NCBI GenBank assembly: GCA_900239685.1
Contig: OENT01000728.1
Span: forward strand, 17,188-81,187
Source of the DNA: Rotaria macrura
Taxonomy: Eukaryota > Rotifera > Eurotatoria > Philodinida > Philodinidae
Reading direction: 5' to 3'
Length of the DNA stretch: 64,000 nucleotides
Below, one piece after another: positions 1 through 12,240 of this stretch. Within the stretch, counting starts at the first letter, position 1. Each line of letters opens with the position of its first letter. The notes under the pieces are model-generated. The model saw only the letters and a list, made by a program, of their open reading frames with translations. It searched no databases and had not been told where the DNA came from. Position numbers and translations under genes: made by a program.

Positions 1-127
1 AAGAAACAAGAAAACGTAGGAAGTAAAGCATTGTAATTTGTGCAACAGCGCACCTATTTACTAAGGGCACTTGATTAATTGAAAACGTGTCATAGCCATT
101 TATTTTGTATATTGAGAATCACTGAAA

Positions 128-2973
128 ATGGTTACTACGGCAGTTTCGGTTACATCTCCTACTTTGAAACGATCATATTTCGATAACCCTCATCGTTTTG
201 AATTCGAAGACGGCAATGAATATCTTATAGCGTGGCTTTCTAGTGATGCTGATACCATAGTTTTAACACTCTTATTTCCCATATTAAATTTCGTCGTATT
301 GTTGATTATTTGTTCTTGTTCACCGAAATAACAAAATGTGTCGATTTTATTAGACAAGTAAAAAATGAAAAGATATTTATTATAACAGAAGCATCACCTG
401 CTACAGTTGAAGTTATTGATAAGACACACGATTACAGACAAATTTATTCCGTTTTTATCTACAAACAGAATATTAATAATGCTTACCAAATAGATGAAAT
501 GGTGTTAAGAAGACACAAAAAGGTAAGTTCAAAACGTGGAGCTCAGATGAAATGTTTGAGAGCCTCGAGAAATTTTTATAGTGAGGGTCTGTTCCAAAAT
601 CTAAGCTTCTGATGAAAAAAAAATTTTCAGTGAACTTTATCCCACATCTAAAACACTCGAGCTCACCTCATGTATTATCTATTCAAACATTTTTCGAACA
701 TCAGTTTTCGACAAATTTGAAAGAAATCTGATATCAAATGATTAACATCTATTACTAATAATCGATTGTTAAAAACCAGGTTTCAAGTGCATTTCATTTT
801 CTAGTTGAAAGGTATTTATGAAGATATGGAGAAGATTATTGTGGACTTGTCCAAACATCTACGGATGTTTAACCATCGTACGAATCCTGAATTACTTTTC
901 GTATTCAAATCAATCAAAGAGGAGCGAACGGTACAGAATCGATTAAATACAGAATGGTTTCATTACTTTCTACAAGTTGTAATAAACCTAAAGCCAATAT
1001 CAACTTCGAAGGAAACTTTTGTTACTCAATGTAAAGTGTTTTACAAAGATAACACGACAGTATTAAAACAGATCGATGAATTTCAAGAATGGTATGAACC
1101 TAGGAATGCAATACTTTGGTACACACGCGATAATTTTCTGTATAGATTACTTAACAAAGCTCTTCGTCAGAAAAATCGGTATTTAATCTGGTTAATGCAT
1201 TTTTTTATTGTTGATTTATATGAACAACTACGATTGGATTGCCTCGTACAGTCGAGACAGGGATGGATAACGGAAGTTTATCGTGGTCAGCTTATGACCA
1301 AAGAAGAACTAAATTCCTTGAAATTTGCTTTACATTGCATGTTATCTGTTAATAGTTTTTTTTCTACCACAGCTAAGCGTGAGTTAGCATTGATTTTTTC
1401 AGGTGCAGGCGCTTCCGGTCATTTACTTGATGATGATATACAGCCGGTATTATTTCAAATTAACTGCAACGGATGCAACTTTGAACAGCAGACATTCGCA
1501 AATATTAAAGACAGAAGTATTAATGAAGATGAAGAAGAGGTGATGTTTGTACCTGGAACGATGTTTTCATTTGAAAAGCTGTTTTATGATGACACCGAAA
1601 AAGTGTGGATTGCAAATTTAAAAATTGATACATTACTAGCCGATCTGAATCTTGACTTAGATCGACGCATATTAAAGTTAGAGACACTATTAGAACAAAA
1701 GCTTATTGATACAAACAATGATGTTAAGAAGACAAAACTATCTGTCGATGATCAAATGACAATAAATGACGAAATAAAGAGTGATTTTCAGTTACTTTTG
1801 CATGAACTTTCCTCGTTTGATCGATACATGACATTATGTAAAATGAACCCGGACACATCTGATAGCGATACAAAATTTAAACTAAAGACATTGAAAACAT
1901 TACGTGAACAAAATATGGTTCCGGATGTAATTACGAATGATATGCGAATATGCATCTACGATTGTTTAGGTATGATGAATATTGGCAACCTTCAGGTGAT
2001 GCGTGCACTTAACTATTTCAGTATAGCCGAAACTATTGATTCGAACAAAATTAATAGGCTGGCTCGTAAGGTTAATATCGCTAGTGTACATAAAATGGAT
2101 GGAGATTACATCACAGCATGGCAATTATGCAAAGAAGTCTTAAACGAAATAGACCCCTCATCATGTGAAGACGATGTATTTGGCACCGTTGGTATAGCAT
2201 CCTGTAGAGATGAAACTAAAATCATGAGCATCGAGACACTGTGCGAATACGAGAAGTTCACCGATTTCGTAGCTTCCAGTGATATCGAAGATTATGAAAA
2301 TGAAATACGCTTTGCATACCTCGATATTGGGGATCATTACCAAGAAATCAATCAGTTTACTCTCGCAATAAAATGCTATCAGAAAGCTGTGCAAATACCT
2401 GTGGATGATCCAGACTCCAACGCTGACTGCTACCGAAAATGTTCTGAAGTTTTCGAGAAACAAAACGATTTTAAGAGAGCAAGTGAATTTCGTAATAAAA
2501 TGCATGTCGAATATTGTAAGCAAGAAGATATGTATGCATCAACGTGTGAGGACGCTGCTGTTTCCTATGGACGACTGGGAACTTTATATTTTAAACAAAA
2601 TAAGATTATTGAAGGTTTGCAATCGTTTCATAGATCATTCATTTATTGGTCGAAACAAGTTAATTGGATGAGACTCGAGATAGAAAAAGAACAACTGACG
2701 GCACACCAAGAAGATCCGATATATGCACACTTAGCCGATGTTTATGAAGAACTGGCTATCGCTATCGCTGATAATGATGATTTTACGATTTTTTGTCTTG
2801 AAAGAGCGGTTGAGTTTCGTCTTATAGATTTGCATATTAGACTACGGACGAACAAAACAGAAGTTAGCTGTGACCCGAAAATCAGGAAGTATTACGATAT
2901 GATTGCCGCTATAGCTCAGCGACAAGAACCACAAGATAAAAGTAAGTTAAATTGCAACAGCGATAGCACTTAG
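128..2973 (+). CDS. ADP-ribosyltransferase with TPR repeats (ART-TPR), frame-broken first exon
   Basis: Probable NAD(P)+--protein-arginine ADP-ribosyltransferase. Exon 1 runs 128-522 and exon 2 805-2973; the intron 523-804 is GTAAGT...TTCTAG in phase 0. Exon 1 carries the N-terminal domain that precedes ART in bdelloid paralogues ('EYLIAWLSSDAD' then 'CVDFIRQVKNEKIFIITEA'). These two halves are in different frames, and the frame must change by one base near 255-262, so the copy is broken there or the base is missing from the assembly. Exon 2 has the R-S-E motifs of the ART fold: 'EVYRGQ' (Arg near 1281), 'NSFFSTT' near 1350-1371 and 'EDEEEVMFVPGTMF' near 1525-1566, with the catalytic Glu in ExE. 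The C-terminal half has TPR-like helices such as 'AIKCYQKAVQI' (about 2365-2400). The reading frame stops at 2973, but a GTAAGT at 2942 may splice to a further exon (separate entry). Family call is firm; whether this copy works is uncertain. Confidence 0.8.
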
Positions 2974-3859
2974 GGGTCTGGAGAGAGGTTCGAAGGAGAA
3001 ACGTAAAAGAAAAGTTTTAACGGAGAAAGAAATAGTCAAGTTTCCAATTTAGCGAATTTAACGTGCAGGTGTGAAAATTGAGTGCTTATGATAGCGCCAC
3101 AGATCAATGAAACGAACAAAACTGAAATTTAGATACGTGTCGAACAATTTCTGGCACCTATTGTATGTATAAAAAAATATAAACTTGTCGAAAATAGAAT
3201 TTAGACGGATAACTGGTAGTCCATAGGAACATTAATGACTTGAATTTTCACAGGTCATATAAGACATGACTATTTTAACTGCAGTGTTGAATCATATAAG
3301 TAAAAGGAGTTGTTTGGGTTGTCACGAATGCGATGTTTTCTTTCTGGTGTCACTTTTTATAGTTCTCATTGGAGAGTCGCGTAAATAATATCGTCATAGT
3401 ACGGCAGAACGGTGAAATAGACATCACTCTTAGTCTCACGAACACGCAAAAAATCATGTTCTCTCATTGGACGAAGCGATTTTCTGAGTCTGAGTAGCGT
3501 ATTTCTTCAATAGTATGTTCTTCAAATCCTTGATAATTTCGCAATCCTTTAGATCATTATTGCCCTTAGAATTATCAGTTATGCTTATGAATCCAGTTTT
3601 TGGCAAGCTTTTATTTAGTATAAAATTCACGTCTACATATTTTAATGCTGAGCTTGTAGCTTAAATTGAATTACAATTTCTGGAATCCTACGCTAAACAG
3701 CAAAACATTCGAATTCGTTCTCTTTCACTTCGGAGTATTTCACCAACTAACCATGAATTGATTTGTGAAAATGGATCTTAGGAAACAGTGAAAAATAGAC
3801 CATTGCCACAGTAACGTAAACTCATTATTTACTAACAGAACTTTTTATCTTTTCCGAAG

Positions 3860-4011
3860 GAAACACATTGGACAAAACCAATTTAATTGATAGACTTCTG
3901 CCATCCGGCGTTCCATCCAACGAACGAATGAACGAGATAATTCAAGATACAATCACCAATATTCAAAATACCTTGGATGCAGCAGCGGTTCATGTCGATG
4001 AAGCACATTAA
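3860..4011 (+). other. Possible alternative 3' exon of the ART-TPR gene
   Basis: An open stretch beginning after an AG at 3858-3859 reads 'NTLDKTNLIDRLLPSG' and continues to TAA at 4009-4011, about 50 codons of ordinary composition. A consensus donor GTAAGT lies at 2942-2947, just before the stop of the upstream gene, and joining 2941 to 3860 keeps the frame (phase 1). The 918-bp intron would be long for this genome. It may be a real alternative last exon or a chance match. Confidence 0.35.
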
Positions 4012-5900
4012 GAAAAAGAGTTCAGCTGATGAGCGTTAGCATTGTGCAACACAGGCAAAACTATGCGTTATTAAAATACTTCGTGTCATGTGAATTATAT
4101 CCTATTTGAACACGCTGTAAGAAAATGGCTCTTTTCACCGAAAACGAACATCTTGTTTCAGGCTCCATATACACTCAGTTTTAGTGTGAAGAGTTGAAAA
4201 CCTGGCCGTGTTGCTATTCTAATTACCTTGATGCCTGCGGCAAAGATACAACTCGGCTTTTTTTACTTTTGTATTCTGTACCGACTTATTGTGTCATTTT
4301 GTCTAAATACATGAAATTTTTATGATACTTCAAAGTTTTTCGCCAGAGTGGAGCAGGGGAAAAGGTCAGAAAGATAACTAACTCACAGATTAGCTAAATA
4401 AACTTAGTCAAATGACCCTTACAAATCGGACTCCTATTCATAGTTTTTACTGCATGTACAGAATGAAGTTAGGTGTGTTAAGTGTTGGAAAATATCTTCA
4501 GTTACCGAAAGAGTCTACAGTAATTGGAGGTGTGATTTTATCTAACAACCATTATCGCGATTTCGCCTATGCTGCAAGTCTCATCAAATGGTTTCAATAA
4601 TAAATCTGTACAAGTATGATCCGAAGATCACAAAAAAAGACTTTTTAATCTATTTTCAATCGAGAAATGAGATTGGATTATAATCGTCATAATCCACACA
4701 CTACACTCTCATCCAGACCCTCACTTTAAGATTTGTAGTTGGAATTAGATGACATTCATTTTCATCAGGAACTATCATCGACAGATCATTTCCGTGTGAA
4801 TTAATACCAAAAGGTCATAACTAGTATATTTGATTAATCGTTGACGATGATAAATGCTCAGTTATGAATAAATATTCATTAAAAGTATAAAGAATGACAT
4901 CGTGTAAACTCCAAGTTTTATTTTTACGTAATTCTTTACCATTCATTATGGATGGTAATAGCATTAATGTTGAATGATGATTATATACATCAATAATAAT
5001 GACATGAGTATCTTATCCAGATTCATTTTCAGATAATTGTCCACGATTACGTTTAACTCATTCATTGAATCAATTTTTAAATTGACCTTGCGCATTATGT
5101 ATAAATGAAAAACTAGAAAAACAAAAGAGCTCACATAACAAAAAATTTGTAAACGCTTTGCCTAACGATTCCCATGAAAATAAATGGGAATAGATACGAA
5201 AGATATATTTTAAAAAGTTGTTGAAATTGTATAAACAATGGCGAAGATGATTCAGGTAAATGTGCTGCTTCTATTAGTAGCACCCACACCCTCGAAATCA
5301 GTTATTTGAATAAGTAAAACTTGTATAAATGATGGTATATTCGATTTGTAATCACCTAGGTGAACAAAAGGCGGGTAAAAGGAGTGGTCTTCTTTCTAGT
5401 CAAGTCGGTAAATTTGGCCTACTCGTTATATTACTTGTTCATCGTTCAGGTCATTGAGCCATTAGATTGAGAGATCAAGTTAAAAATCTTTATAACGTTT
5501 CTTTGATACTTTATAATACGATTTTACAATGAGGTTTTGTTCAAGCTTTCGTATGAGTAAAAGAAATATCGTTTTATAAATAGAAAATTATTTAGACAAA
5601 ATTGAAAAAGTTTATTCAACTTTTTCTTCTTTGTTTCTTTACAATATCTTTTAATTGTTTTCAATGATAGATAAGCTTAAGTATACGTAATAGAATGAAA
5701 CTTAGCTAAAGAATAGATATAAACGTTTTTCAACTGAAAATGAATCAAATAGCTTTGATATCATGATTAATTAAATCTTAAATTTCAAGTGTGTATGGTG
5801 TGGATTTGACTGGATGTGGACAAGATTAAAAGGATGATCACAGATAGACTGAAGCATCAATAGCCACTCACATACTTATGCTCATACCCCACATTCTTGA
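4012..5900. other. Intergenic, nothing recognised
   Basis: About 1.9 kb of AT-rich sequence with frequent stops in all frames. A 62-codon open frame at 4412-4600 shows no recognisable domain and no exon neighbours. No RNA gene or repeat was seen. Confidence 0.4.
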
Positions 5901-6700
5901 AGCACTTCAACTGGACGACTAATAACTTAAGATCGTACGAGCTCATTTGGAACATATTTAGGCTTATCTTTGAGTAGCTCTAAAACTACAGCATCACTTC
6001 TGGTTTTCTCTGCCATGTCTCAATAGAAACAAATTCCTAAAATCAGCATCTGTCTTTTCACTCTCATCTATTGTTTCTCCTACGTTATGAGGACTACAGA
6101 CTTGACGCTTTTACATCCATCTATTGTTTCAACAATATCTATTTCATATGTGATACCTACTTCTGGTCGCCTCGTAGCCTACAATCCCCAGCTATCACAG
6201 AGCACAAAATTATCGATGGTATAACCACTAATATTTATGATGTTCACTATAACTAGTCTGATGAATCGAATTCTCGATCAGGATCAATATGGTATAATCT
6301 TTCCAATTCTACTTCAACAAGCGTCGAAGCTCCAAGAATATGAATTGTGGTTGATTTACCTACTCCAGTTCTTCAAACGAGAAGAATAATCTCTTTCCTC
6401 TTTATCAGTCCGTCGGCTTCGTCAATTTTTTCAGAAAGTCGAAATAATGCCTACATATCTAATGAACCGATCATCTTTAACACCTTTTCCATGATGACAG
6501 TAGCGAATTTTCAATGTCCATCTTTTACATTTCTCAACAATACCTGCATTTCATTTACGAAGTGTTCCACACTTTTTAGTTCTTCAATATTTCGGCGTGT
6601 GACTTCAACAATCTAAATTCTTTTTTCTATTTCACGTTCTATATTATCAGCTGTCATAATATTGATCTAACGTAGTACAGAATTCCCGATCAATTTTATA
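5900..6700 (-). pseudogene. Decayed P-loop NTPase (large bdelloid GTPase/ATPase family)
   Basis: On the minus strand the sequence still reads as a P-loop protein, interrupted by stops and frame changes. In order: 'ADNIEREIEKRI', 'RRNIEELKSVEHFVNEMQ', 'KIDEADGLIKRKEIILLV', a Walker A region 'RTGVGKSTTIHILGAS' near 6340-6400, then 'VEVELERLYHIDP'. After a frame change come a Walker B-like 'NFVLCDSWG' near 6190-6215 and 'RPEVGITYEIDIVE' with 'GCKSVKSVVLI' near 6080-6180. This matches the order seen in a family of very large P-loop proteins of bdelloids and some protists. Three or more in-frame stops and at least one frame change make a working product unlikely. Both ends are approximate. Confidence 0.7.
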
Positions 6701-7262
6701 CCAATAGTAAATATTAGACGAAGAAGACATTTCTCACAAGAAGGTATCAAAACAGATCATTCACTACAAAAGTTTATTCAATTTTCTGCATCTATTGCAT
6801 CTTTATTCTGTTGCGAGCCATGACATTTTCATTCTTACTCGACATCTCATGCACTTTTATCAATGTAAACCCCTGTTTATATTAAAAAAATCTATAATAG
6901 AAGTGCAAATAATACAAAAAAAAATAAAAGTCAATGTCTGCTGACGTTCGGTTCCGGGTAGGACCATGGGGAATCGTGGAGTCTTCTACAAATGTAGAAA
7001 TAATCCTAACAAAATTTCTTTGTTGAAGCATGACACTATCTATCCTTCACGTGATGTCATTACTTCGTTATCACTGAGTTGCGGAGCAATAAAAATACAA
7101 CCAAGAAATGGTTTGTTGTTAGTTGTCGATTATTCTTTCTACACAACAGTCTGTTTTACGTTCCGAGGGTAGGTGAAGAGAGATAAAGGAGTTACTTCAT
7201 ACGACTGTTTTTATTTTTTCACGAAGGAATTATTCGAACACGGAAGAACGTTGGACAAGTCC
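6701..7262. other. Intergenic or 5' UTR of the next gene
   Basis: About 560 bp with a 68-codon open frame at 6966-7172 of no recognisable family. The frame upstream of the chosen ATG at 7263 stays open to 7173 but has no earlier ATG, so 5' untranslated sequence is likely here. Confidence 0.35.
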
Positions 7263-8404
7263 ATGAGTGTTGTGATGTGGAAATTGTTGGTACATTTAAT
7301 AACATTCCCATGTTTATTCATGTTGATGTTTCTCTTCATATATCAATACATCAATGAAAATTATAAAGAAAGAACGTACCTCAACGGTCCATGTAAAATA
7401 TTGGCATCAGGTGTACAAGAAAGAAAATGTACACGCTCTTCAGGAATGGGTAAATCGTGTAAGTTCCCTTCAACCGGGCTGTATTCATTCATTCGCGAAT
7501 CTAATCTGATATTCTCATAAATTCAAAGAACTATTGTTTTGCACAATTTGAATTTGAATTATATTGGAGCAGTGTTGGAAAATATTAAAATCGTACAGTA
7601 TGCATAATTAAGGATTAAAGGAACCTTTCATTTTCTTCTTGTGCGTCAATCTAGAGAATTCGACCAGTTGCTCAAATTCATTTATATATATATGTACAAA
7701 TGTTCATATTTGTCGGTCGAAGAGTTTTCGGAAAGAAAACTCATAGCTTTGAAAAATTATTATTGGACTTTTATTTTTTTCATATAAATCTAGGCTAGAA
7801 ATTTTTGGCATTTCTCTCGTGACTTTTTCATGAAAAATTCAAAAAATTAATTCAAAAAACAATACAAATGTAAATATTCTTGATGAATTCATCGATATAC
7901 TTTAAAAACCTGTAGAAAAAAAAAACTTTTTCTTCATTTTTAAATAATAATCGCATTACCGAAACAAGAAAACTGATAACCATTCGGAAATCTATTGTTC
8001 TTCAGTTTCCATGCAAACCTATACATGTTATCAAGAATATGCGACTGTTGAATACAGTACACCGAAACGGTCTAATCAAAGAGGTACAATAAATTCGTTG
8101 CGCCATGAAATTAGAACGTATCCACTGACTCCGGTATGTTTAAAAAAATATGGGTTGATCTTTGTACTAAATATTGATTGTATTGTTTATTTTCTAGATT
8201 GGTACAGTTTTTGGTTGCTATTACAGTCCCACATCTGATGGGATGGTACAAGCAGAAAAGCCAAATTCAACGTTAGACGCCATTTTAATGATAATCGTTA
8301 TCATTTTCATTATTTTAAATGTGTTTTGTTGCTTATGTTGTGCCCCATGTACGATAACTAAAAGGAAGAATCATTATAGTAAATGTCAGACACAAGTTGT
8401 ATGA
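7263..8404 (+). CDS. Two-span membrane protein, BK-beta-like topology (tentative)
   Basis: Three exons, 7263-7458, 8006-8133 and 8198-8404, joined at GTAAGT...TTCAG (phase 1) and GTATGT...TTCTAG (phase 0), give 176 residues. A first hydrophobic span ('LLVHLITFPCLFMLMFLFI') lies near the N-terminus and a second ('AILMIIVIIFIILNVFCC') near the C-terminus. A loop of about 95 residues with several Cys separates them ('GPCKILASG', 'ERKC', 'YTCYQEYA', 'GTVFGCYYSP'). The tail is short and basic. Short termini with a large Cys-containing outer loop is the layout of calcium-activated potassium channel beta subunits, and 'FGCYYSP' before the second span recalls that family, but I cannot confirm homology. 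An AATAAA lies directly after the stop at about 8406. The ATG at 7263 is the first in the open frame. Confidence 0.6.
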
Positions 8405-8806
8405 CAAATAAAAACGAGAAAAAGCAGTGTGCTTATTTATTTTTCAATAGAAAATATTTTAAACAGTCAGTTTAGCAGTTCATAGTATTTTTCAAGCAGA
8501 TAGATCCTTTGCTTTACTGAAGAAAACAATGAATAGACTATTCATATTATTGTTTCATTTTATTCATGCATCATTTTAAAATAAACTATTTTAGAATGAT
8601 ATTATCCGCAGGATAATTCCAAAGATGACAAAGAAATAATAGCCATTCATGATTCCTTTTGCTTCTATCTTCTGAACTTGCTAATGCAATTCGCACTTCA
8701 TATTTACTCATATTTTAGTAGTTATTTACAAGCACAAAGATTAACAACAACACTCTTCTTCGCTGCAATACAATTCAAGATTCGGTTAATGATAAGAGTC
8801 ACACAT

Positions 8807-9916
8807 TCATTGAAAGAGAGCATAATAAATGATAGAAATGCATACTGCTACTAGAAATACAGCTACCAGTCCTTTTTTTATTTGTTTTGCTCTCGCCATG
8901 TTGGATTGTTTAACTAATGTTATCTGATCATTGGGAGGCTCAACACTGGTGAATTTAAGAGTAACTTCTAAGCCTTCATGATCTGAAACCATTAGTTTAC
9001 GATCATTTTGATTCTTTTCATCAGCTGAAACCACATATGAGCTAGTTGCAGAAAAGTATTGATTAGTTAAAACATAATCCAAACGAACTGATCGGGCATA
9101 GGTAGCTGCAGCTTTTGGAGTAGAATCCATTAATCTATTAAGAGATAAAATCTTCAGCATATCATAGTATTCTTTGCTACCATAGTCTATATTTAAATCT
9201 CCACATAATATAACTCTATGGCTACCATGATACGTGGTAATATGATCATGAATTTCTTTGAGTTGCCTTGCACGACCTACAGCTGCGGTTTTCCATCCTG
9301 CTTTCAAATGAGTATTAATCACGATGAGATCTTTATTTGCAATTGTAATTCTACAGCACATATAACCTTTATGAGTAGTCAGTTCAGATAAACTAAAGCC
9401 ACTGAATGGTTCCTGATGACATGGCTCTATTTTATGAGCAGATAAAATTAAGCAACCACTATCTTGCACACCAAACCATGAAGCATCGGCGGTATAACTA
9501 TATGGATACTTGGATTTTACTGTTTCTATCAAGTTCGTACGTTGGTCAAAACCATAATTTAACAATAATAAAGGGTTGCATACAAATACCTCTTGTAAAC
9601 ATATAATATCATAGAACTGAGTGCAATTATTTAACAGCCAGGCAGCAAAAGTGTTTAATCTTCGAGCTGAATGCCATCCACCCACTATTCGATGGCACCA
9701 TAAATTATATGTTAATACCCGAAAAGTATTTGTATGATTATTGTTAAAAGATACATTTAATACAGACTGAATTGAACTTGCGGGTGATTTGAATATTTTC
9801 GAATATCGTTGTCCAGCACTGTCTTGACTATTATTGGTTTCCTCATCATTATCATCGGCACTTCTTGATGTTGAAGTAGCATATTTATTATTCACTTCTT
9901 TGTTTGTACTCTTCAT
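8807..9916 (-). CDS. Neutral sphingomyelinase-like phosphodiesterase, tail-anchored
   Basis: A single-exon protein of 369 residues with an endonuclease/exonuclease/phosphatase fold, probably hydrolysing sphingomyelin to ceramide and phosphocholine. Visible catalytic motifs: 'LTYNLWCH' with Asn71, 'IICLQEVF' with metal-binding Glu109, 'VINTHLKAG' with His203, 'LCGDLNID' with Asp240 and Asn242, and 'VSDHEGL' with Asp312 and His313. All metal and general-base positions of the fold are intact. A hydrophobic span at about residues 350-368 ends the protein, preceded by the basic 'RAKQIKKG', so it is probably tail-anchored with the catalytic domain in the cytosol. The first 60 residues are Ser/Asn/Asp-rich and probably disordered. 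The next gene on this strand, ORMDL, also acts in sphingolipid balance. Another phosphodiesterase of the same fold cannot be excluded. Confidence 0.8.
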   Translation of the reverse strand: MKSTNKEVNNKYATSTSRSADDNDEETNNSQDSAGQRYSKIFKSPASSIQSVLNVSFNNNHTNTFRVLTYNLWCHRIVGGWHSARRLNTFAAWLLNNCTQFYDIICLQEVFVCNPLLLLNYGFDQRTNLIETVKSKYPYSYTADASWFGVQDSGCLILSAHKIEPCHQEPFSGFSLSELTTHKGYMCCRITIANKDLIVINTHLKAGWKTAAVGRARQLKEIHDHITTYHGSHRVILCGDLNIDYGSKEYYDMLKILSLNRLMDSTPKAAATYARSVRLDYVLTNQYFSATSSYVVSADEKNQNDRKLMVSDHEGLEVTLKFTSVEPPNDQITLVKQSNMARAKQIKKGLVAVFLVAVCISIIYYALFQ

Positions 9917-11583
9917 TTGTGATTACGATACACTCATTAATAACAAAATTCTATAATATAGAAATGAAGTAGCAACAACAAAATAATTCAATCTTCAATG
10001 CTTTAAACATATGAATCAGTGTGATGAATTGCTACATCCCTCTCGGTGAGGGTAAGGTAAAAATATGTGGTCTCTTTTTACATGATAGCGATTTAGATCA
10101 TCCAAGTAGATAAAAAATTCAAAATTATTTCAAGATATATACACATTCCGAATTTCAGCTCTGTACAATATTTATATAGAACGGAGCCAGTTGAGTGAAG
10201 TACCGACATCGAGGTATGCGTATGTCAATCTGGTTTTAACTCTGATTTGAATTGCTATTGATGCTAAGAAGTTCCATTGACTAAGAGACTATTTCGAAAC
10301 TAGATTTGTGTTGATAGTTCGACTGTCAGATGTTTTCATCTTTTTTTTTAAATATCTCTAGAGAGAAAATGAGTGTATAACTACAATCTCTGTATCTAAT
10401 GACTTTTAATGACTAGATTTTTTTCTCATTAGAGCTCTGGTTCTTCACTAGTTTCTCATACAAAGTTTGAAATGCGAAGCAACCTGGCTCGATAAAATAC
10501 TCCCTCAGCAACGTTCAGTAAGGGTGGAATGAATTCAAACGTTTCATGTCTTTAGGACCATACTCATAACTTGTTCACAAAATGGATATGTTGTAAATGC
10601 AAATTTCAAAGAACAATACCCATCACTATTTTATAAAAATGCCGATTTGCACTATCGATTTATCGGGGCTTAAACACATGACAGTTTTCTATCACGTGTG
10701 TTTGAACATTCAACTGAGTGTGTATCCGCTCTCTCTCTCAAAAAATCACTGTTTTCTTCCGCAATTTCCAATTGAGAGCAATAATACTTAAGCACTTTGA
10801 AATCATTTTATTAATTTCCTCAGTGAACAGATCACTAGAGCAATCTTCATGGAGTTGAAGTGTGCAACTCATATATTTACCACTAATGTCGAACTACATT
10901 CAACAAGCATCAAGCTAAAAATCTGTAATCGAGAGTTTCTGCAATGCGAAGGGGCGACCGCAAAAACTTGAAAACGTACACTTATTATTATCTTCGAAAA
11001 TATTTATGGTCTCTATCAATCTAACACTTAATGCTTACATCATTCTGTATAACTACCATATCAATAGGTGAATTGGAAGTTTAAGTGTCTTTCTTCACAG
11101 CAAATGTATTGCATGAAGAAATGATGTTTTTATTACATCATTTCGTACCATACTTTTCTGAATCACTTCTATGACTCAATTCATTTAGTGAATCACCATC
11201 AAGAGTCATACGTCTGTAGTGGATTATTTCCTTCTGTACACGCAATTTTAAGTGACATTTACTGACTTGCTATATAATAACAATATTTTCACTTGAAAAT
11301 AGGTCTATTAGCGACAGGAAAATTGAAATTTTAATATTGATTTATAGTATCGATTAGCAATTTTTCTATCTAATAACCACTGTATTAATAACTAAAAAGG
11401 TGTGAAGAAATTTAATTAAATCTTCGACTACAAGTGTTTTTCATGACTATTCCTTAATCATACGAAGTTACATATGCTCGTTCCCCTCTTTGAACGAATA
11501 ATTGTTTTTTGAATAACGAAAACAGTAGACTATAATTAACTTCTTTCATTTCTAAATACATTCTTCAAAAACACAAAATCCTT
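9917..11583. other. Intergenic between sphingomyelinase and the MITE
   Basis: About 1.7 kb on the 5' side of the sphingomyelinase gene. Only short unconvincing open frames are present (for example 10597-10791). No RNA gene was recognised. Confidence 0.4.
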
Positions 11584-12240
11584 TTAAGCCCCCCCCCTCC
11601 AAAAAAAGTCAATTTTCGGGAAAATTCCGAAACTGAGATAGATGCACCAGAAGATAGCCCGTTCTTCGCTCTTTCAGAATTGATATAGATTTTTAGCCCA
11701 AATCTCCTTTTTTGTAAGTCTTCTCAAAAAAACTGTATTTTTTTCAAAAATTTCGAAATTCGGATAAATTCATCAAAAGTTAGCGCGTTTTTCGCTCTTT
11801 CAGAATTATTATAGGTTTTTACCCACAACCTCTATTTTGCAGTAAACTTTGAGGATTTCTGGAAGCCCTCCTCAAAAAAACTGAATTTTCCTCAAAAATT
11901 CTGAAATATCGAAAAAAATGGTCGAAAAACTCTTTTTCGTTTTTTCTCAGTTTGCACTTTCAAAAAAGCGCATCCCTAATTTCTCAGTCCAGCTGCATAG
12001 GATTTATTAAATTTTTTTTTTGTTTGAAAGAGCATGTCAAGATGCAGGGCACTGGAGAGCCCTTTTTTTCAAAAACCGTTCTGTATGACTATATAAAAAA
12101 GGAACTCTATTCCAACCCCCCCCCCTTTTTTTCGCGATTTTTGAAGTCATTGAAATTGGGATTTCTGTTTTCCGCTAAAAAAGTAAGAATTTAAAAAAAA
12201 GGACTCTGCAGTGCCCTCCATGTGGGGGGGGGGGCCTTAA
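11584..12240. mobile_element. piggyBac-type MITE with C-tract terminal repeats
   Basis: A 649-bp interval (11588-12236) bounded on both sides by TTAA (11584-11587 and 12237-12240), the target site of piggyBac-group elements. The ends are inverted copies: the left begins GCCCCCCCC and the right ends GGGGGGGGGGCC. Inside are three diverged direct copies of a roughly 120-bp unit (about 11595-11930) with the shared words 'CTCAAAAAAACTG' and 'CGCTCTTTCAGAATT'. Near the right end, 12038-12072 and 12191-12225 form an inverted repeat sharing 'AGTGCCCT'. No transposase frame is present, so it would be non-autonomous. Confidence 0.6.

Noticed and set aside
2161-2523. 120-codon minus-strand frame inside the ART-TPR exon
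   Set aside because: Shadow of the real plus-strand coding sequence.
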